64,000 nt of DNA from Sciurus carolinensis (Eukaryota; Chordata; Mammalia; Rodentia; Sciuridae): NCBI RefSeq assembly GCF_902686445.1, contig NC_062226.1:15534001-15598000 (forward strand), written 5' to 3'. Position 1 is the first letter of the stretch. Every line of letters begins with the position of its first letter. The notes under the pieces were generated by a model. The model was given only the letters and a program-made list of their open reading frames with translations, was not told the origin of the DNA and did no database searches. The position numbers were made by a program, and so were the translations under genes. This document shows, one piece after another, positions 34,865 through 45,410 of this stretch.

Positions 34865-35035
34865 CTAATGTTTCTGAGGATTTATTGGACACTCTGCTGG
34901 GGGAACCAATACATGCAAATGCATTTTACAACTCACTGAGGCAGGGGATGCTGTCATTTTACAGAGGAAGAAGTAGACTCCAGTTATCCCGCTGGCCCAA
35001 GGTCACAGAGCTAGCATTAGATCTCTTAACTCCCT
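34865..35035 (-). mobile_element. MIR SINE
   Basis: 'acaactcactgaggcagggg', 'gtcattttacagaggaagaa' and 'cccaaggtcacagagctagc' match reverse MIR core strongly. The 110-codon frame that starts at 34885 runs through this MIR. Confidence 0.8.
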
Positions 35036-35229
35036 GGAGCCATCTCTGTGTTCCTGCCACATGTTCACCCAGACTCATACTTTGTCATCTCTGTTGTTTT
35101 AAAAGAATCCAGAGCATCCTACTCTCATTTCCACCGCTAACTTTTAAAACAGAGATCAAGCCACTTTTTCTTGGAACCTTCCCTTTCCCCTCAAGTGCAG
35201 GCCTGAGCAGAGAGTAGAGTCCCTTAGCT
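35036..35229. other. Unique DNA
   Basis: No recognised feature. Confidence 0.55.
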
Positions 35230-35630
35230 AAGCCAGCCAGATGAAGACCTTGGAAAAGAAACCTGCCAGTTGCTGAGCAGCGAATAATGGTTGTTTATAT
35301 ATTACCTTGCTTGTGGGATGCTGGAAACAGACTTCTGTTTATTATGTTAATGAATCCTCTGTGATTCTCCATTGCTTATGTATAATTAAGATGGCCTTTT
35401 AAAAATACCTCCTTCTAGAGTTTGGGAAAACTAAAGTGTTTGTTTGGATTGGTAATAACTAATAACAGGAAATATGGCAGCTGTTTCCAAAAGAACAGCA
35501 AGAAATGAGCTGCCCCATGCCATAAGCAATATATGGCAAAGAATCCAATGCCAGGGGTGTTGTAGGGGTGCAGGATAAGAGAAGCCACCATCCTCTGCTT
35601 CTCCAGTGAAACCATTTACAGGTTTAAGCT
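35230..35630. promoter_or_regulatory. Candidate conserved non-coding segment (unproven)
   Basis: This repeat-free block holds AT-rich homeobox-like cores and words such as 'tgttaatgaatcc' (35346), 'gcttatgtataattaagatg' (35373) and 'ggaaatatggcagctg' (35468). It has few simple runs and looks less decayed than its surroundings. The call rests on texture only, as I cannot align it to other species. Confidence 0.2.
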
Positions 35631-35904
35631 GTCAGTGTGTCACATTTAGGATGAACACTGACAACTGGAGAAGATCCAAAGAAGCATCCCCTGATGGCAA
35701 AGGGCTTAGGATGATTCCACATAGTGCTTGGTAGGATGGATAAGCTCCTCTAGCCTCATTTTCTTCATTTTAAAAATGAACAGATTCCAGGCAGTTGGTG
35801 TTTATTGGTTGTACCTTGTTTGCAGTTATTTGCTTGTTTCATGAGGTTAGACCATAGTCACTTTAAGGGTCTATGTATTAAATATGTCCTAAGGACCTCC
35901 ATGT
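35631..35904. other. Unique DNA
   Basis: No recognised feature. Confidence 0.55.
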
Positions 35905-36480
35905 TCCTGATTCAATTGTAGGTGCTTAGACACAGGCCTTTGTCTCCTGGAGCTTACAGTGCAGAAGTGTGGGATGAAATAAGGAAGTAAACCAACATAT
36001 GGAGAAGATGGTTTCAGATGGTGATAGTGGATATCACAAAAACAAAACAGAATGGCTGTCATGTGATACACACTGGGAAGGTTAACCATTTGGGTGTGAA
36101 GGAAGTGATATTTCAAGTTTAGAGCTGGTTGATCTGGAGGAACAGTCAGGCACAGATCTGGGGATTTCCTGATGCAGGAGTCTGTGTGGTTTGCTTTTGG
36201 AAAAGAAATCATGCTGGGGAATCTGTGGATTAGCGAGAAAGGAGAAAAGAGGTAAGAAATGAAGTCAATGAGCAGGGGCACATCCATGTGGGGTCTGGTC
36301 ATAAGGTCAGATTTTATTTATTTTTTTTTAATTTATTTTTATTGTGAACAAATGGGATACATGATGTTTCTCTGTTTCTACATGGCACCATTGGAAGAAG
36401 CCTCTTCAGGGTTTTCTGTAGAGGAGTGACATGATTTTATGTAATAATAAGATTTGTATAATCACAAAATTGATTACTGT
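35905..36480. repeat. Ancient interspersed repeat interrupted by L1 3' end
   Basis: 'ctggagcttacagtgcagaa' (35946), 'gtgtgaaggaagtgatattt' region (36094), 'ggtctggtcataaggtcag' (36292) and 'gtagaggagtgacatgattt' (36419) follow the ancient repeat in order. Bases 36312-36387 are foreign to it. The 137-codon reverse frame at 35889-36302 lies inside this repeat. Confidence 0.5.
36312..36387 (-). mobile_element. Short sciurid-type L1 3' end
   Basis: 'tttaatttatttttattgtg', 'aacaaatgggatacatgatg' and 'tttctctgtttctacatgg' are the reverse of 'gtatcccatttgttcaca', a variant of the 'gtaccccatttgtgtaca' block at 43133. It is strongly 5'-truncated. Confidence 0.65.
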
Positions 36481-37056
36481 TTCAGAGGCTCCCAGCTCTT
36501 CCTAAATCCCATTCATGTTCCCCTCCATCTCCTGGACTCCTAAGGCTTCTGCTATTCTTGCATGGCAAGAGTCCATATGATATGTATTTGAGGGAATTAG
36601 GATTGTCTAGCTGAAAGGCAATAATTAACAGCAATCTTTGATAAGGTAAAGAAGGCTGAGAAAAAGAGCTTGGGTTTATCAAGCTGGACGCTGGGGTAGC
36701 TTCAACAGCTGACTTCAGCTTCTGGCCCCTCCCCAGTTTCTTACAGCAATACTGTTGGGTGGGAAGACAAAGGTCCTAGGAGCATTGTTTATAAATGACA
36801 GGAAGGGAGAGTGCCCCTCTTTTTATTCAGGTCCTAAGATTCTTACTAACTCTTCCATAAAAACTTTCCAAGTACTCAAATAGGATTTATTTGCGAATAT
36901 TTTTATTTCTTCAATTTGAATTTAAGCTCCTGGAGTGCTGTATCCTTGCATGATTTATATTTAGATAGGCTCTTGCCTCTCCCACTGGTTTGAAAAGATC
37001 TCAAAAGCAGGGATCATGTTTTGTTTTGTTTTAAATCTATATAGCACTCTGCCTAT
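36481..37056. other. Unique DNA, no gene
   Basis: No recognised feature. Confidence 0.6.
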
Positions 37057-37435
37057 ATTATGTGCTGAATTTTGTCCACCCACATTCATATATTGAAGTC
37101 CTCTTGGGGTATCTCAGAATGCAATTGTGTTTGGAGACAGAACCTGCAATGAGGTAATTAAGGTAAAAAAGATTGTCTGAGTGGGCCCTAATCCAATATG
37201 ACTGGTGTCTTTATAAGAAAAGCAGCCTGGTGCATGCTCCTGTACTGAGCAAAGGCCAAGGGAGAACCCAGTAATGACTCATCCACCTGCAAGAGCTGAG
37301 AGGTCTCAAATGAAGCCAAACCTCTGACATCTTCATCTTGGACTTCCAGTCTCCAGAACAGTGAGAAAATAAACTTTTGTTGTTTAAGTCATGCAGTCTG
37401 TGCTATTTTGTTATGAAACGTCTAGCAAACTAATA
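37057..37435 (+). mobile_element. MLT1-type MaLR LTR
   Basis: 'cattcatatattgaagtcc', 'gagtgggccctaatccaata', 'gtgtctttataagaaaagc', 'cttggacttccagtctcc' and 'ttttgttatgaaacgtctag' follow forward MLT1. Part of it (37298-37373) recurs at 38580-38657. Confidence 0.85.
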
Positions 37436-37895
37436 GAGCATGCTCTACTAATATAGCCTACTATAACATACTATAACACACACACCTGGGTAGGTACATG
37501 TACACATGTATGTTTGTATAATTAAGTGGAATCATTGTTCTAGAAGTTAAATGCTCAGCTGTTTTATAGGCTTTGGCAGGGACAACTATATTCTTCCTTT
37601 TCCTTGTCGGGCCTAATTTAGCACCTAGTACATGGTAGGCAGTCAAAGTCAATTTGTTCAATGAACATTTTCATCAAGATTTCTCAGAGTTAAAAGGTAT
37701 CCTGAAGATCATCCAGGCGGGTAGTTATTAAGCTATCTTTTTCCAGTATAATCCTTTTGACAAAATCTTATGTAAAGGTCAATTATATATAATGATTAGG
37801 GATAGAGCTGCTCTGGTTAAAGAGACAGTTGAAAACAAGAAGTGTGGCCTTTCTTCAGGAGACTCTTGGACATTCTTGGGGCAGTATGATTGATC
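37436..37895. other. Unique DNA, no gene
   Basis: No recognised feature. Confidence 0.6.
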
Positions 37896-38075
37896 TACAG
37901 CAGGGGCAAGGAAACATCTTCTCTACAACCATTCAGGTTGGCCACTGAAACACCCACACAGTCATGAACAAAATACACACAAATCATGTGATTTTACTCT
38001 GATAAAACTTTATTAATAAAAACAGAGAATGCTCAGACTTGGCCTTTGGACCACTGTGTGCCAACCTCTGATCCA
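37896..38075 (+). mobile_element. TIR-type (hAT-like) short element, copy 2
   Basis: It begins 'acagcaggggcaaggaaaca' and ends 'gtgtgccaacctctgat', an imperfect inverted pair. Inside is 'ataaaactttattaataaa' and 'ttggcctttggaccactgtg'. It lies in the same direction as 52563-52762 and opposite to 5250-5443. Confidence 0.6.
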
Positions 38076-38194
38076 GAGCAGCCTTGACATCTCATAATGG
38101 AGGAAATGAGCCCCGAAGCACATGTGGGATGATTGCATTTGCTAAGGTCCTGCTAATAAAGGGCATTGTTTTTGGACATATATGATTCTATCGC

Positions 38195-38530
38195 TCTTCA
38201 CCTTGTTCAAATTCTGCAAGGTTCCCCAGTGCCTGGAAAATAAAGTCTAAACTACTTAGGCAAGGAGGTTCTTTATGAGTCGACTGCTGCAAAAATTCTC
38301 TCATCTTCTCTCATCCATCCCTCTATGTGGTCAGCTCCCCCAGTCACATTCAAATTTGGGAAGTTCTGAATTATCCTTTTTCATGTCCCTGAATTCTTTA
38401 ATATGCTGTTTTCTTTATGTGGAATTATTTCTGTTTATAATCCTGAATATCACTTCCTACCACTCAAGATTGCATGCAGATGTTAATTCCTTCTTCCACA
38501 TGGAACTCTGTTTAGTTAGGATATAGGATT
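38195..38530 (+). mobile_element. L2 fragment
   Basis: 'cctggaaaataaagtctaaa', 'ctacttaggcaaggagg', 'ctttatgtggaattattt' and 'gcatgcagatgttaattcc' follow the L2 3' ORF/UTR layout in forward direction. Confidence 0.65.
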
Positions 38531-38579
38531 AGGGCTGTTATAACAGAGAGACCCCAATAAATATTTCAAACAAGCAGGA

Positions 38580-38657
38580 GAGAGGCCTCAAATGAAGCCA
38601 AACCTCTGACATCTTCTTCTTGAACTTCTAGTAGTCTCCAGAAGAGTGAGAAAATAA
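38580..38657 (+). repeat. Second copy of an MLT1 segment (78 bp)
   Basis: It matches 37298-37373 with few changes, including a 30-base perfect block, plus a 3-base insertion (tag near 38630). No other MLT1 sequence flanks it, which favours a local duplication over an independent LTR insertion. Confidence 0.7.
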
Positions 38658-38658
38658 A

Positions 38659-38711
38659 TCATCTCTGGATTCTTAGGTGGCAGAAAAGGCCACCCAAGAA
38701 TCCAGAGGTGA
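38659..38711. repeat. 23-bp inverted repeat with 7-bp loop
   Basis: Left arm 38659-38681 (tcatctctggattcttaggt then ggc) pairs with right arm 38689-38711 with two mismatches. The loop is agaaaag. It directly adjoins the duplicated segment at 38580-38657. Confidence 0.9.
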
Positions 38712-39049
38712 GTAGCCAGACTTACTTATGTGAGGACATATAGTAGCTCAGGGTACCTCTGGACTGTTTCCCCTTGGTCCCTGGGGGATATTAATCGCTC
38801 CTAGGCAACTAGGAGTAGCTCACCACTTAGGATCTGATGGGAAGACAGTGAGTTAAGGACAGACATTTTCTTCCTACAGACTATCACCCCACAGTTGGAT
38901 CCAGCACTTCTACTCCCATTCATAAATTGAATTAATCCCATGCCTAGAATGAGGGACAAAATCCATGAACACAGGGACATCATGACAGTTCCATGGTTAA
39001 AAGAGAGAGGAGAAGAGATAGATTCTGAGGGAAAATGAACAATCTCCAT
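38712..39049. other. Unique DNA
   Basis: No repeat family recognised. An 83-codon reverse frame (38801-39052) has no motif. Confidence 0.55.
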
Positions 39050-39260
39050 CACAGTACCCAGTTGGCATCAATCTCTTTCCCTTCTCCTTTTACAACATCC
39101 TAGACACACCTTCTCCCCCCAACTCAGCACCTTGCTTCTTAGTCATGTGCCGACTTGTCCACATGTGAGCTCTTCCAGGATAATAGCCTTCCCTGTCTCA
39201 CTTCCTGACCAAAGTTTCCAGCACTAGGCTTAGCACTACGTAGGTGAATCCAAACATTAA
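39050..39260 (+). mobile_element. L2 3' end
   Basis: 'gtgagctcttccaggataat', 'ccagcactaggcttagcact' and 'gtgaatccaaacattaataa' follow the L2 3' terminus. Confidence 0.55.
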
Positions 39261-39399
39261 TAAAAATGACTGACCCAGAGAGCTTAACAGATCTCCCAAG
39301 TTCAGTTAGTACCATCGCAGGAGCCTGACTCTTCCTTGCCCTGATTTGGAGAAATCATCAAGAGATGTTATAAGAGCCATCTTCAAAGAAGTGAAACTG

Positions 39400-39748
39400 T
39401 TTTTGTCAACTTTCTATCACTGTGACAAAATTCCCAAGATAATCAACTTAAAAGGAGAAAAGGTTTATTTTGACTCATGGTTTCAGTTCAAGGTTGCTTG
39501 GACAGTTGCTTTGGGCCTGCAGGGAGGCAGAACATCATGGTGGGAGGAAACGCAGAGGGAGTTGCTCAACTAATGGTCACAGGGAAGCAAAGAGAAGGAT
39601 GAGGGCCCAGGCTCTCACTATCCCCTTCAAGTTCATATTCCCAATGACCTATCTTTCTTCAACCAAGCCCTACCTCCTAAAGGTTCTACCATCTCCCAAT
39701 AGTATCATGGATTGGTGACCAAGGGACATCCAAGACCCAAACTAAATT
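39400..39748 (-). mobile_element. MaLR-type LTR (ORR1/MT-like)
   Basis: 'gtcaactttctatcactgtg', 'aggtttattttgactcatgg', 'gcagaacatcatggtggg' and 'ctcccaatagtatcatgg' are a well-kept reverse copy of the 10798-11220 family. The 75- and 82-codon frames at 39346-39718 come from it. Confidence 0.85.
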
Positions 39749-40921
39749 AAGAATGAAGGGTTTGGGAAGCACTGAGAATAGTTATCAGCAGAGGTTGAGG
39801 TCAGTTCAAGGGGACAAGTGATTGAGAACAGTATCTAGCATCACCTGTGCTGGTTCTGAGGGACGCTGGTGATGGCAGATGGGGACAGGTCTACCTACCC
39901 CTTCTCCCAGGCCAGCCTGTGTCTCCACCGACTTCCTAACTCTATTCAAAGGCAGGAAGAGTTTTGAGTCTGATTGATAGAGCCTGAGTCATTAATTAGG
40001 CCACAGCATTGCTGAGCCTGGAAAAATCAGGAACTGGATATTCACATCTTTCTTGCATGCCCTCTACCTCTGCTAGGGGCAGAAAGCATGAGCTAAACCA
40101 GCATGAGCTTCCTACTGGGGAGCAGCCTTGTCTTTTTCTCCCAGGTAAGCATGAATATGCCAGTGCTGGTTAGATCTAAGAAATGATGGGCGGTGGGTGT
40201 GCTCTGAGGCCCAGAAGCCCAGCATCGACTCCAGTCCAGCTTTTACCAGAGATCTCAGGACTGCGCATCATGAGACTCTGGTGCATGTATTCACACAAAC
40301 TAGGGATTTTACTTTTTCTTTGTTTTCAATTCCCAGTGGGTAGCATCAGGGTGGATTTCAGGTCTCTGTCCAGTCAACCCCCTGTTCAGCAACCCTATCA
40401 CCTTGCAGTCCCGCATGCTCCCTCCATCATCGAGTTCTGTGATGTTTGCAGAGACAGTTGGGCTGTACGTCTGTGGGCGGTTTAAGATCCTGTGAATTAC
40501 GCAGATCCTGGCTCTTATATCATCAATTATTCTGGTCGCTCATGTGGGCCTGTGTGGGCTGCATCGTGCGATTTCTGGTTCTCACCCTGCAGGGACTCTT
40601 AGCAGCCTGACCTTTTGAGTCACTTGACTGAATCGCTTTCTTAATTCCTGATGCCCACTCCCTCCGCCTCTGTCTTCTTAACGTCCCGATTTCCACTAAC
40701 TCACTGATTCCTAACTTGCACAGTTGTATTCTCAGGTTCCCTTTCTCCCTAGAAGTGTGAAGTTCATCATGAGAAAAACAAATCAAGTGCAACTTTCCCC
40801 CTTTAGTTTCTTGATCATTTTTACACACTGATTTGTTTCCCAAAATAAAGGGAACGGTGTAATGCTCTAAAAGGATAATGTGAAAGGAAAACAATTCCTT
40901 GCTTTGAACATTGAACTTGCC
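39749..40921. other. Unique DNA with chance open frames
   Basis: A 100-codon forward frame (40183-40485) and the window's longest frame, 151 codons in reverse (40523-40978), lie here. The latter starts inside the adjoining TA/CA microsatellite. Neither carries a motif I know. Confidence 0.5.
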
Positions 40922-40977
40922 TTTATATATGTATATATGTATACACACACACACACACACAAATTCATATATATACA
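40922..40977. repeat. (TATATG)n(AC)n microsatellite
   Basis: TATATG-type units, then about nine AC units (40943-40961), then TATA. Confidence 0.9.
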
Positions 40978-41799
40978 CTTCTTACTTAAAGAACAGTCAC
41001 ATAAAAAAAATAGTTACCAGAGATAAAACAAAACAAAATAAAATATAGAAATGGTATAAATGTGTATATAGTTACACATGCAATTTTGTACTCGTCTACT
41101 GGCAGAAATAGCCTCCCGAGGTCAGCTGCTCTGAAACATCCTGTTCCCATTCTAATAAAGATCCAGCGGCATTTATGTGGAGATGTGCCGCCAGGTAATT
41201 CTGCTGCTGCTGCTGCTTCATTTCTATAACTCCCTGAAGCCAGAATAATGTCACCATCTCTAAAAGCTGGAATCTGGGAAGAACTAGGTTTGCTACCCAA
41301 AACCCTGGAGGAGACAGCCGCTGCAACCTTGAGGATGAGCAGGTCCCAGGACACACACTGGTCCCCGTCCTACTAGTGTTTGGGGTAACATGCTGCCCAG
41401 CTGGTCAGTGGCAGGGAGTCTGGCCACTTTACTTCATGCACAGAATCTTTGCCAAACCATGGGTTTAAGCTACTGCATCTATATGTAATTATAATTGGCA
41501 TCTTTCTTTACCTGTAAGTTTTTGTTGAGTGTGCAAATATCAAATAATATGAAATGCATAAAAATAATATTTCTCCCCAAAACATCCCTGAGTGCATCAT
41601 ACTGTGGAATCTATATTTAGAATTTTCTATAAGGACATCTCCTTAGTAAAATCACTCCTCTAGCATTTTAAGGTATAAATAATTGGGGTATTGATAGTTA
41701 TATCTTATTGTTATTATATCATATATATATATGCCTAGTACATAGTTGTTAGTATTTAAGTAATTATTTATTCATATGTTTATTATATATAACATGATT
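40978..41799. other. Unique DNA, small (CTG)n at 41203-41219
   Basis: A five-to-six-unit CTG run encodes the poly-A/Q stretches of two reverse frames (40986-41356), which carry no domain. An A-rich patch lies at 41026-41046 and AT repeats at 41714-41735. Confidence 0.55.
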
Positions 41800-42249
41800 C
41801 CATTTGGTTAAAGTCTACCTTCTTTAAGATGTTGATCGTGTAAAATTTGTTGGGACATTTAGTAATCAGCATATGGTCTGTCTTTGGCACATATTCCATA
41901 TTTATTGGAAAAAATTGTGAGCACTGTAGTTCCTGGGTTTAGTATGGTACAGTTGTCACCTAGATGAAAAGATTTGAAAGTTCCATTCAGATCTATGTCC
42001 TTATTGATTTTTGTTTAGTTATTTGTCAACTATTAAACAGGAGTATCATAATGTGTAATTATGATTGTGGATTTGCTTTTTTCTTTTTGGCTTTTAATTC
42101 TACTTTATATATTTTGAAACTCTATGAGGCCTGTGTACTTTATGACATCTATGTTTTCATAACAAATTTTCTCAGTATCAATTGTTGCTCTTTGTCACTG
42201 GCTATTCTTCTTGCTTTTATTTGGCAACGATCACGTGGCATTTGTTTCC

Positions 42250-43370
42250 GGCAAGGGTCACCAGTGGATTCTGACCTGTAGTTGAATGTTTCATGAGAAC
42301 AGGATATTTTCATGGTCTTAAAGCACCTTCCAAGAAGATATATATTAATGACAAAAGCGAAAATAGTTAACCATTGAGGAAAAACCTGGCAGGAAACACC
42401 TTACCGAAATGATCAAAGTGAATTTGCAGAACTGGAACAAATAGAGACCATTTTCTTCTGGATATTTTGCAGTGAAAAGGAAACAATATTACTTCCAAGA
42501 TCATCTTGTCAACCTGAGTGAAATCAGAAAAATAAAAATTAAGCAAAATTTGAAGAGCATTCTGCCCAAGAAGGTCTGTAATTTTTTAAGACCTCAAAAA
42601 GAAAAACAGGCCAAAGAATCCTTCCACAATAAAGGAAAGAAATGGATATGAACAGTTAGCACACTATTTAATTCTGGATTGATTTCTGAACTAAAAGAAA
42701 TTATTTTTACTACAAAAATACCTTAGATAATTGAAAAAATTAAGCAGGGCCTATAGATAGATAATAATTTTGTATATTAATTTTTTGATTTGATCATTGC
42801 ATTGATGTTTACATTCGATAATGTGTTTGGGGAAACATAAGAAACCTAAGAAATATTTATGCATAGAAGAATTTTGTAACATAGTCTCAAGTGATGAAGA
42901 AAAACATCTGTGTGTATGTGTGTGTGTGTGTGTGTCTATCACAGATACAGAGGAAAAGGGAGGGAAAGGGAGAGAAAAGAAGTACATGGCAAAAGAATTA
43001 TAAGAATATGCAGAAGGAAATGAGGGTGGGTATGAAAACTGGTGGAATGAGACAGACATCATTACCCTATGTACATGTATGATTACACGAATGGTGTGAA
43101 TCCACATCGTGCACAACCATAGAAATGAAATGATGTACCCCATTTGTGTACAATGAATCAAAATGCAGTCTGTAAAAAATTAAAAGCTAAATAAAATAAT
43201 AATAATAAAAAATGAATATAAAGTCATTTGAAAAAGAAAAGAATTTTAAGAAAATGTTGCAAAAGTTAATACCTGGAAAAACTGGGTGGAGGGTAAATAG
43301 ATATTCCTAAAACTCTTTTGCAACTTTTCTGTATGTTTGGGACAGTTTGTTCCAAAGTTAAAATGTTCCT
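42250..43370 (+). mobile_element. L1M 3' UTR inserted into the reverse L1
   Basis: A forward 3'-UTR pattern: 'ttaattctggattgatttct' (42669), 'gatttgatcattgcattgat' (42788), a (TG)n run (42908-42937), purine-rich bases, and after a younger insertion 'aaactgggtggagggtaaat' (43279), 'ttttgcaacttttctgtatg' (43315) and 'gttccaaagttaaaa'. Start position is uncertain by some 70 bases. The part 42280-42660 I place here only by context. Confidence 0.65.
43020..43215 (+). mobile_element. Sciurid-type L1 3' end
   Basis: 'ggtggaatgagacagacatc', 'attaccctatgtacatgta', 'tgattacacgaatggtgtga', 'caaccatagaaatgaaatg', 'taccccatttgtgtacaatg' and an A/AAT-rich tail (43173-43212). It is the best-kept copy of the family in the window and the top layer of this stack. 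Confidence 0.8.
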
Positions 43371-45054
43371 TGTCTTGAAGTCTATGTTATCTGATACTAA
43401 GAAAGGCACTTCAGCTTTCTTAATTTTACTGTTTTCATAATACTTTTTATTCCATCATTTTACTTTCAAACCCTCTTTGTCCTCAACAAGTACCACTCAA
43501 TGACACAGCATCTTGCTTTTTACTGTCTAACCATCCTATTCTTTTGGTTGTAGCTTAGTTTGATTAGATTTAATATCATTCATATAGTTGGATTTAGGTC
43601 TGTGGTTTTTATTAATACGTGCTGTTTGTCCTTCCCTGTCTCATTTGGATTAATCAAATACTTTCTAGCATTTCACTTTAATTTCTCTAATGACTTTTCT
43701 GCACTGCCTCATCACTTGTTTTGAAATGATTGCTTTGGATCCTAATATGCACCCAGTCTTCCTAAAGTTGACATCACTGTTTCTATTGAATTGAAAGTAT
43801 TGAAATGTTAGGTATCTATTTACTGTTCTCCTTTCACATGGTGTTGTATATCTTACATATATGAAATACACATACAATGTTATAATTTTTCCTCTTGTCA
43901 TGTACATTTTAAACAAATTAAGTACAGAATGGTCTCTTACATTTACCCTTATGCTTGTTATTTCTGATGCTTGTTATCTCTTTCTATAGATCTATTGAAA
44001 GCTTTCAGTCTAATGAACTGCTTTAGTATTTATTGTAATTTTAGAACTCATGAGACAAATTTTCTTGATTTTGCAAATCTAAACAAGCTTTCACTTTACC
44101 TTTGTTCCTAATGGATATTTTTGTTGGGTATGAAATTGTAGCCTGACAGCTTTCCATCTCTACGCTCATAGCACTTTTGCTGTCATTTCACTCTCTGTCC
44201 TCTGTTGATTCTGACAAGAAATCAGCCATCATGTTTATCATGTCTTAATATTTGTAGTACGTCATTATTTTTGGCATCTATCAGCATTTTATTCTAAGTT
44301 GATGGTTATTTAACTGTCATATCCCTAGGTATAACTTTCTTCATTATTGTTATACTTGGGGCTCAGTACTGATGTTCTTGGATCTGTATGTTTACTTTCC
44401 ATTAAATTTATAGACAACGTTACCATGATCTCTTCAAATGTTTTTTGTGTCCCATCATCTCTCTTCCCTATTTCTGGACTCCAGTTATCTGGATGTTGAA
44501 TTGATTGATATTGTCTGACAGGTCATTGAGGCTATATTTTTCATTCTTTAAAAAATACTTTCAGTACTCTTTTTAAAGGATAGTTTCTATTTTCATGCCT
44601 TCAAATTTATTGCTGTCTCTTTGTTTGGTTGTTTCAAATCTGCAATTAAGCCAAATGAATGAATTTTTATCTTGAATATTACATTTTCCATTTCTAAAAT
44701 TTTCATTTGCTTCTTTATAATGTTTGCTTTCTGGTGTCAATTCATTCATTAAGGTCATATATTCCTTAAAGTCCTTGAATATATTTATTATAACTGCTTT
44801 AACATTACTGTTTTGGTTAATTCTAACACTTGGGTTATCTCAGGGTCAGTTTTCTGATTTGGGACTATATCTTCACATGCTCATCCCCTGGCCACATCCC
44901 CATCCCTACGTTCTAGAAATTTGGGATGCTAAATTAATGAGACCCTGGACCTTTCTGTTCTCCTTGAGAGATTGCTAATGTTATTTTCCCCTTTATTAAA
45001 GGTAATTAATTTGTTCTAGAAAATTTCACCTGTAACATCCCTATAAAATGCACC

Positions 45055-45255
45055 CCTAGGAAGGGAGGGATGATGGAAATAGGAAAGACAGTGGAATGAA
45101 TGGGGCATCACTTCCCTATGTTCACATATGAATACAAGACCAGTGTGACTCCACAGCAGGTTCAACCACAAGGATGGGAAGTTACACTCCATGTACAGAT
45201 GATATCTCAAAATGCATTCCCCTGTCACGTATGATGAAGAACAAATGGAAAAAAA
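45055..45255 (+). mobile_element. Diverged sciurid-type L1 3' end
   Basis: 'gacagtggaatgaatgggg', 'cttccctatgttcacatatg', 'agtgtgactccacagcag', 'tcaaccacaaggatggga' and 'ctcaaaatgcattcccctg' share the order of blocks with 43020-43215 but differ more, so this is an older subfamily. Confidence 0.7.
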
Positions 45256-45410
45256 TGCCTCCCATGATTTGCTTGAGCTCCTCTGGCCACACTTAGCTCA
45301 TTACCTTTACCCTCGTGTGTCCTTTGTCACTTGACCCAGGGATCATAGAGGCATATCATCTTTTTAAGATGACAGCATCGCCTGAATCGAAAAAGAGATT
45401 AGAGTTCTTA
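45256..45410. other. Unique DNA
   Basis: No recognised feature. Confidence 0.55.

Larger units (their letters stand above)
41800..44990 (-). mobile_element. Old L1 (EN region to 5' part), split by a nested insertion
   Basis: The left part to about 42220 has 'gaaagttccattcagatct', 'aattatgattgtggatttgc', 'tttgaaactctatgaggcc' and 'atcaattgttgctctttgtc'. The right part from about 43371 continues at the expected next bases: 'cttgaagtctatgttatctg', 'cacttcagctttctta', then 'ttgggtatgaaattgtagcc' (44125), 'cttcttggatctg'-like bases (44377), and 'taattctaacacttgggtta' (44818). Bases between about 42220 and 43370 are a later insertion. The reading frames are destroyed. Confidence 0.8.

Noticed and set aside
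35889..36302. 137-codon reverse frame
   Set aside because: It lies inside an ancient interspersed repeat.
40523..40978. Longest open frame (151 codons, minus strand)
   Set aside because: It starts in a TA/CA microsatellite, has no domain or splice context, and other frames are open in the same area.
40986..41356. Reverse frames with poly-alanine or poly-glutamine
   Set aside because: The homopolymer comes from a short CTG run, and the rest has no recognised domain.
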